A DNA stretch of 64,000 nucleotides from Calidithermus chliarophilus DSM 9957 (GTDB lineage: Bacteria > Deinococcota > Deinococci > Deinococcales > Thermaceae): positions 2,348,702-2,412,701 of the forward strand of contig NZ_KE387023.1 in NCBI RefSeq assembly GCF_000430045.1. The letters are read 5' to 3'. Within the stretch, counting starts at the first letter, position 1, and the number at the start of each line of letters is the position of its first letter. The position numbers and the translations under genes are program-made. Below, piece after piece: positions 59,807-64,000 of the stretch. The notes beneath the pieces are model-generated. The model was not told the origin of the DNA, did not search any database, and saw only the letters and a program-made list of their open reading frames with translations.

Positions 59807-61330
59807 GTGGCGTCAACCATTCTCCAACTTTCCGGTATCACCAAGCGCTTCCCGGGGGTCGTCGCCAACGACCGGGTGGACCTCGAGCTAAAGGAGGGCG
59901 AGGTGCTGGCCCTGCTGGGCGAGAACGGGGCGGGGAAGTCCACCCTCGTCAGCATCCTCTACGGGCTCTACCGGCCCGACGAGGGCGAGATCCGCATCGA
60001 GGGGCAGCCGGTGCAGATCGCCTCGCCGGCGCACGCGCTGCGGCTGGGCATCGGGCTGGTGCCGCAGCACCCGCTGCTGGTGGGCCGTCACACCGTGGCC
60101 GAGAACCTGGCGCTGGGGGTGGGGCGTTTCTGGTTCCCGGCCCAGCGCATGGTGCCCCTGATCGAGCAACTCGCGCGGAGCTACGGCCTCGAGGTCGATC
60201 CCCACGCCCGCGTGCACCAGCTCTCGCCGGGCGAGAAGCAGCGCATCGAGATCCTGCGGGCGCTGCTGCGCGGGGCGCGGGTGCTGATCCTCGACGAGCC
60301 CACCAGCGTGCTCACCCCGCTCGAGGCCGAAGCACTCTTCCGGGTCATGCGCGAGCTGCGCTCGGCGGGCAAGTCCCTGATCTTCATCAGCCACAAGCTC
60401 GACGAGGTGCTCGCCATCGCCGACCGCGTCAGCGTGCTGCGGCGCGGCAAGGTGGTGGGCGAGCTGCCCGTGGCCGAGGCCACCAAGCCCCGCCTGGCCG
60501 AGCTGATGGTGGGGCGCAGCGTGAGCTTCGAGCGCAAGCGGGCCGAGCCCAGGCTGGGCCCGGCGCTGCTCGAGGTCCGGGGCTTGCAGGCGCGCTCGAG
60601 CCGAGGCCTCCCCGCGCTGCGCGACGTGAGCTTCAGCCTGCGCCAGGGCGAGGTGCTGGGCGTGGCGGGGGTGGCGGGCAACGGCCAGAGCGAGCTGGTG
60701 GAGGTGCTGTCGGGCCTGCGCCGGGCCGAGGCGGGCACGCTGAGCCTCGAGGGTAAGCCGCTGGTGCCCGACCCCGCCCGCCTCTTCGAGATGGGCGTGG
60801 CCCACATCCCCGAAGACCGCATCCGCATGGGCACGGTCCCGCCGATGCCGGTGAGCGAGAACCTGGCCTTGCGCGAGTACCGCAAGCCGCCGCTGGCGCG
60901 GGGCTTCTTCCGCGACCTCGCCGCCTACGAGCAGCGGGCTAAGGCCCAGGTGCAGCAGTACGCCATCGCCACCCCCAGCCCCTCCACGCCCACCCGCCTG
61001 CTCTCGGGCGGCAACATCCAGAAGGTGATCCTGGCCCGCGAACTCGCCGGTTCGGCCCGGCTGATCCTGGCCGTGCACCCCACCTACGGCCTCGACGTGG
61101 GCGCCACCGAGCAAGTTCACCAGATCCTGCTCGAGAAGACCTACCAGGGCGCCGGGGTGCTGCTGGTCTCCGAGGACCTCGACGAGATCCTGGCCCTGGC
61201 CGACCGGGTGGCCGTGCTCTACCAGGGCCGCTTGCAGGGCCCCTTCGAGGTGGGGAGCCTGACGCGGGAGGAGATCGGGCTGCTGATGACGGGCTCGAGC
61301 CTCCCCACCGGGCAGGGGGGTGCGGCGTGA
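59807..61330 (+). CDS. Nucleoside/simple-sugar ABC transporter ATPase (double domain)
   Basis: A 507-aa protein with two ABC domains. The first has GENGAGKST, LSPGEKQRIEI signature and VLILDEPTSVLT; the second has a shortened Walker A (GVAGNGQSELV) and signature LSGGNIQKVILAREL, as usual in RbsA/NupO-like proteins. The final Asp-type Walker B is LAVHPTYGLDVG. GTG start. Its stop overlaps the permease start; part of the four-gene importer at 59.8-64 kb. Confidence 0.93.
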   Translation: MASTILQLSGITKRFPGVVANDRVDLELKEGEVLALLGENGAGKSTLVSILYGLYRPDEGEIRIEGQPVQIASPAHALRLGIGLVPQHPLLVGRHTVAENLALGVGRFWFPAQRMVPLIEQLARSYGLEVDPHARVHQLSPGEKQRIEILRALLRGARVLILDEPTSVLTPLEAEALFRVMRELRSAGKSLIFISHKLDEVLAIADRVSVLRRGKVVGELPVAEATKPRLAELMVGRSVSFERKRAEPRLGPALLEVRGLQARSSRGLPALRDVSFSLRQGEVLGVAGVAGNGQSELVEVLSGLRRAEAGTLSLEGKPLVPDPARLFEMGVAHIPEDRIRMGTVPPMPVSENLALREYRKPPLARGFFRDLAAYEQRAKAQVQQYAIATPSPSTPTRLLSGGNIQKVILARELAGSARLILAVHPTYGLDVGATEQVHQILLEKTYQGAGVLLVSEDLDEILALADRVAVLYQGRLQGPFEVGSLTREEIGLLMTGSSLPTGQGGAA

Positions 61331-62385
61331 GGCTGGTCCCCGACCCCAACCCGCCGCGCCTGCGCGTGCTGTGGGTGTCGCTGGGGGCCATCGCCGTGGC
61401 CCTGCTGATCGCGGGGGCGGTGTTCGCCGCCTACGGCCTGAGCCCGCTCGAGGCCTACCGCACCATGCTCCAGGGCACCCTCACCGACTGGAAGGGCCTC
61501 TCGGAGGTACTGCGCCGCACCATCCCGCTGCTGCTGGTGGGCGCGGGGCTCACCCTGGCCTTCCGGGCGCAGTTCTTCAACATCGGCGCCGAGGGGCAAC
61601 TCCTGATGGGCGCCATCGCCGGGGGCGGGGTGGCGCTGTTCCTCCCCCTGCCGCCCCTGCTGAGCCTGCCGGCGATGTTCCTGGCGGGCGTGCTGCTGGG
61701 CGGGGCCTGGGCGCTGCTGGCGGCGTGGCTGCGCTCGAGGCTCGGCGTCAACGAGATCCTGAGCACCCTGATGCTCAACTACGTCGCGCAGTACGTGCTC
61801 ATCTACCTGATCAACGGCCCCTGGAAGGGCCAGAACGTGCGCGGCTTCCTCTACTCCGACGAGTTCGCCCCCTACGAGCAATTGCCCACCCTGCCCGGCA
61901 CGCTGGTCCACTGGCCCACGCTGCTGCTGGGGGTCGTGCTGGCGCTGGCCCTGCAGGTGCTCCTCACCCGCACCACGCTGGGCTACGAGCTGCGGGTGGT
62001 GGGGGAGAACCCCGGCGCGGCCCGCTACGCGGGGATCTCGGTCCCCAGAGTCGTGCTGGTCATGGCCATCATCACCGGCGGCCTGGCGGGGCTGGCCGGG
62101 GTGGGGGAGGTGGCGGGGATTCACCACCGGCTGCTCGAGCCCGCCCAGATCTCGCTGGGCTACGGCTTCACCGCCGTCATCGTGGCCTGGCTGGCGCGGG
62201 GCAACCCGGCCTTGGTGCTGGTCACGGCGCCCCTGATGGGCATCATCCTGGCCGGGGGCGACCTGCTCAAGATCAGCCTCAACATGCCCTTCCGGGTCAT
62301 CGACGTGTTCAGCGGGGTGATGCTCTTGTGCCTGATCGCTTCGGAGATTTTCGTGCGCAACCGCGTGCGGTGGGGGAGGCGCTGA
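61327..62385 (+). CDS. Nucleoside/simple-sugar ABC permease 1
   Basis: A 352-aa membrane protein of the BPD_transp_2 family with ~9 helices. Family marks: GLTLAFRAQFFNIGAEGQLLMGA and VVGENPGAARYAGISV. The gene overlaps the ATPase stop by 4 nt and its stop overlaps the next start (TGATG). Pairs with the following permease as a heterodimer. Confidence 0.92.
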   Translation: MRLVPDPNPPRLRVLWVSLGAIAVALLIAGAVFAAYGLSPLEAYRTMLQGTLTDWKGLSEVLRRTIPLLLVGAGLTLAFRAQFFNIGAEGQLLMGAIAGGGVALFLPLPPLLSLPAMFLAGVLLGGAWALLAAWLRSRLGVNEILSTLMLNYVAQYVLIYLINGPWKGQNVRGFLYSDEFAPYEQLPTLPGTLVHWPTLLLGVVLALALQVLLTRTTLGYELRVVGENPGAARYAGISVPRVVLVMAIITGGLAGLAGVGEVAGIHHRLLEPAQISLGYGFTAVIVAWLARGNPALVLVTAPLMGIILAGGDLLKISLNMPFRVIDVFSGVMLLCLIASEIFVRNRVRWGRR

Positions 62386-63257
62386 TGGAAGAGATCTGGA
62401 ACGCCTTAGGGCGGGCTCTCTCGTTCGGCACGCCGCTGCTGCTGGCGAGCCTGGGGGCCGTCATCAACGAGCGGGCCGGGGTGGTGAACCTGGGCGTCGA
62501 GGGCATGATGGCGGTGGGGGCGCTGGCCGGTTTCGCCGTGGCCTACGGCAGCGGGGCGGGCGACGGCAACCTCTACTTTGCCGTCGCGGCCGCCGCGGGA
62601 GCGGGCGTCCTGGCCTCGCTGCTGCACGCCTTCGCCGCCATCACCCTGCGGGCCAACCAGTTCGTCTCCGGCCTGGCCCTCACCATGATCGGGCTGGGGG
62701 TGGCCGGGCTCTTGGGCAAGCGCTTCGAGGGCTTCCCGCTGTTCAACCAGGCCCCGGAGTGGCCCTTCACCGTGGGCGTGGTGCTCCTGGCGCTGGGGCT
62801 GGCCTTCGTGCTGGCCTACACCCGACTGGGCCTGGTGCTGCGCTCGGTGGGCGAGAACCCCGCCGCCGCCGACGCCCTGGGCATCGACGTGGTGCGCGTG
62901 CGCTACCTGGCGGTGGCCTTCGGCGGCGCGCTGGCCGGGTTGGCCGGGGCCTTCCTCTCCCTGGCCTACCGCCCCTCCTGGACCGACGGCATGACCGTGG
63001 GCTTGGGCTGGATCGCGGTCGCGCTGGTGATCTTCGTGGGCTGGAGCCCCCTGCGCGCCATCGGCGGCGCGGTCTTCTTCGGCCTGCTCTACTACCTCCA
63101 GTTCCGCCTGCAGGGCCAGAGCGGCATCCCCACCGAGTTCTTCGCCGCCATGCCCTACCTGCTCGTCATCGTGGTGCTGGCCCTCGCCGGCCTGCGCCGG
63201 GTGCAGGGCGCGGCGCCGGAGGCGTTGGGGCAGCCGTATCAGCGGGGGGAGAGGTAG
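62385..63257 (+). CDS. Nucleoside/simple-sugar ABC permease 2
   Basis: A 290-aa partner permease: GAVINERAGVVNLGVEGMM and SVGENPAAADALGIDVVRVR are the conserved segments. ATG 62385 shares one base with the previous TGA. A longer frame starting at 61320 is the wrong frame of permease 1 and is rejected up to this ATG. A repeat lies between it and the binding protein. Confidence 0.92.
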   Translation: MEEIWNALGRALSFGTPLLLASLGAVINERAGVVNLGVEGMMAVGALAGFAVAYGSGAGDGNLYFAVAAAAGAGVLASLLHAFAAITLRANQFVSGLALTMIGLGVAGLLGKRFEGFPLFNQAPEWPFTVGVVLLALGLAFVLAYTRLGLVLRSVGENPAAADALGIDVVRVRYLAVAFGGALAGLAGAFLSLAYRPSWTDGMTVGLGWIAVALVIFVGWSPLRAIGGAVFFGLLYYLQFRLQGQSGIPTEFFAAMPYLLVIVVLALAGLRRVQGAAPEALGQPYQRGER

Positions 63258-63492
63258 AGGTGGGTCGATGGTCGATAGCCAAACGCCCAACGCCGCAAGC
63301 GGGTCGTACGTCCTGCGTCGTACGTCGTACGCCAAACGCAATACGCTAAACGCCAAACGCCAAACGCAAAACGCAAGACGCAAAACGTCTTGTCACCCCC
63401 CTTAACAAGGGGGGCCGGGGGGGATAAACCCTCCCCGCGTGCGGGGAGGGACGGGGTGGGGTAACCACGAGCTGATGGCTGACGGCTTATCG
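63258..63492 (-). repeat. Heptamer-period mosaic repeat, full copy 7 (reverse)
   Basis: CGATAGC, TCGTACG/TCCTGCG, CAAACGC/AATACGC/AAGACGC 7-mers, CCCCCCTTAACAAGGGGGG, TCCCCGCGTGCGGGGA, then CACGAGC, TGATGGC and TGACGGC 7-mers. It splits the operon from its binding-protein gene. Confidence 0.87.
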
Positions 63493-63601
63493 CTTTCCGC
63501 TCTCATCCCCCTGCTGGTGATGAGCCTCTTCAAAAGTGTATATTCGCGTCAGCAAGCGGCCTCGAGGTCCGTGGGCCGCGAGCGAGGAGGGAGATAGGGT
63601 T

Positions 63602-64000
63602 ATGAGAACGCGTTGGCTGCTCGCGCTGGTTGCCCTGCTCCTGGGGTTGGGGACCACTACCGCCCAGGACAAGAAGCTCAAAGCCTGTTTCATCTACGTG
63701 GGTCCCATCGGGGACGTGGGCTGGACCTTCGCCCACAACGAGGCCCGGTTGGCTGCCGAGAAGGCCATCCCGGGGCTCGAGACCAAGTACGTCGAGTCGG
63801 TGCCGGAGGGCCAGGCCATGCCGGTCATCGACCGCCTGGTGGCCGATGGCTGCAACGTGATCTTCACGACCAGCTTCGGCTTCATGGACCAGACCCTCGA
63901 GGCCGCCAAGAAGTACCCCGACGTGATCTTCGCCCACGCCTCCGGCTTCAAGCGGGCCCCTAACATGGCCACCTACATGGCCGACTTCTACCAGGTCTAC
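63602..64000 (+). CDS. BMP-family ABC substrate-binding lipoprotein/protein, cut by right edge
   Basis: The first 133 residues are present. Signal peptide of ~22 residues (RTRWLLALVALLLGLGTTTAQ), then KACFIYVGPIGDVGWTFAHN and AMPVIDRLVADGCNVIFTTSFGFMDQ, as in PnrA/BmpA-like binding proteins for nucleosides. GAGGAGGGAGA precedes the ATG. No lipobox Cys was seen in the signal. It completes the importer encoded upstream. Confidence 0.9.
   Translation, partial: MRTRWLLALVALLLGLGTTTAQDKKLKACFIYVGPIGDVGWTFAHNEARLAAEKAIPGLETKYVESVPEGQAMPVIDRLVADGCNVIFTTSFGFMDQTLEAAKKYPDVIFAHASGFKRAPNMATYMADFYQVY

Overview
This looks like a chromosomal segment of a high-GC thermophile of the Thermaceae, most like Meiothermus or a close relative. 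The inference rests on strong G/C at third codon positions, the very frequent hexamer CTCGAG (usually read Leu-Glu), and many -10 boxes that lie about 6 nt before the start codon, as expected for leaderless mRNAs of this phylum. A characteristic intergenic repeat with a 7-bp period also recurs. No database search was possible; all assignments come from reading motifs.

Layout. 1-7.6 kb: the end of an unknown gene, a sugar-type ABC importer (binding protein divergent from two permeases), an SRPBCC protein, cysS behind what looks like a leader-peptide attenuator, an M20 peptidase, a YbaK-type deacylase and a small conserved-looking protein. 7.6-15.6 kb: an accessory cluster of small unknown proteins, a secreted protein, a zinc-ribbon peptide, an NTF2-like protein, a His-rich membrane protein and an EamA exporter, followed by a 1,008-aa SARP/NTPase/TPR regulator. 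15.65-15.86 kb: tRNA-Arg and tRNA-Gly.

16.0-40.5 kb: a 24.5-kb genomic island integrated in tRNA-Pro. It is bounded by a perfect 80-bp direct repeat, with an intact tRNA-Pro and a tyrosine recombinase at the right end and a broken tRNA-Pro copy at the left end. The cargo is mostly defence-like: a frameshifted Mrr-type nuclease, an HNH nuclease, and a tight same-strand run of DUF499 ATPase, SNF2 helicase with a C-terminal DUF3883-like domain, DarT, DarG and DUF1156 DNA methylase. A 399-aa protein with a PD-(D/E)XK-like motif follows. To the right lies a replication-type module (primase/helicase, excisionase-like HTH, a GTGTAAC repeat cluster that could be an origin), then a zinc-finger protein, a VWA protein, a second methylase-like gene and the integrase.

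40.6-64 kb: core chromosome with an M28 peptidase, formate-THF ligase, threonine dehydratase, mtaB, an AlkD-like glycosylase, a HIT protein, a phosphoesterase, a bifunctional-nuclease-family protein, two tandem phosphoribosyltransferase paralogues, an esterase, a frameshifted thioesterase, an AT-rich TPR gene, methylmalonyl-CoA mutase, a DUF1684 protein, a DoxX-like protein, a SpoIID-like protein, recO and a BMP-family nucleoside/sugar ABC importer that runs off the right edge. The heptamer-period repeats are scattered between these core genes and were not seen in the island or in the 7.6-15.6 kb cluster.
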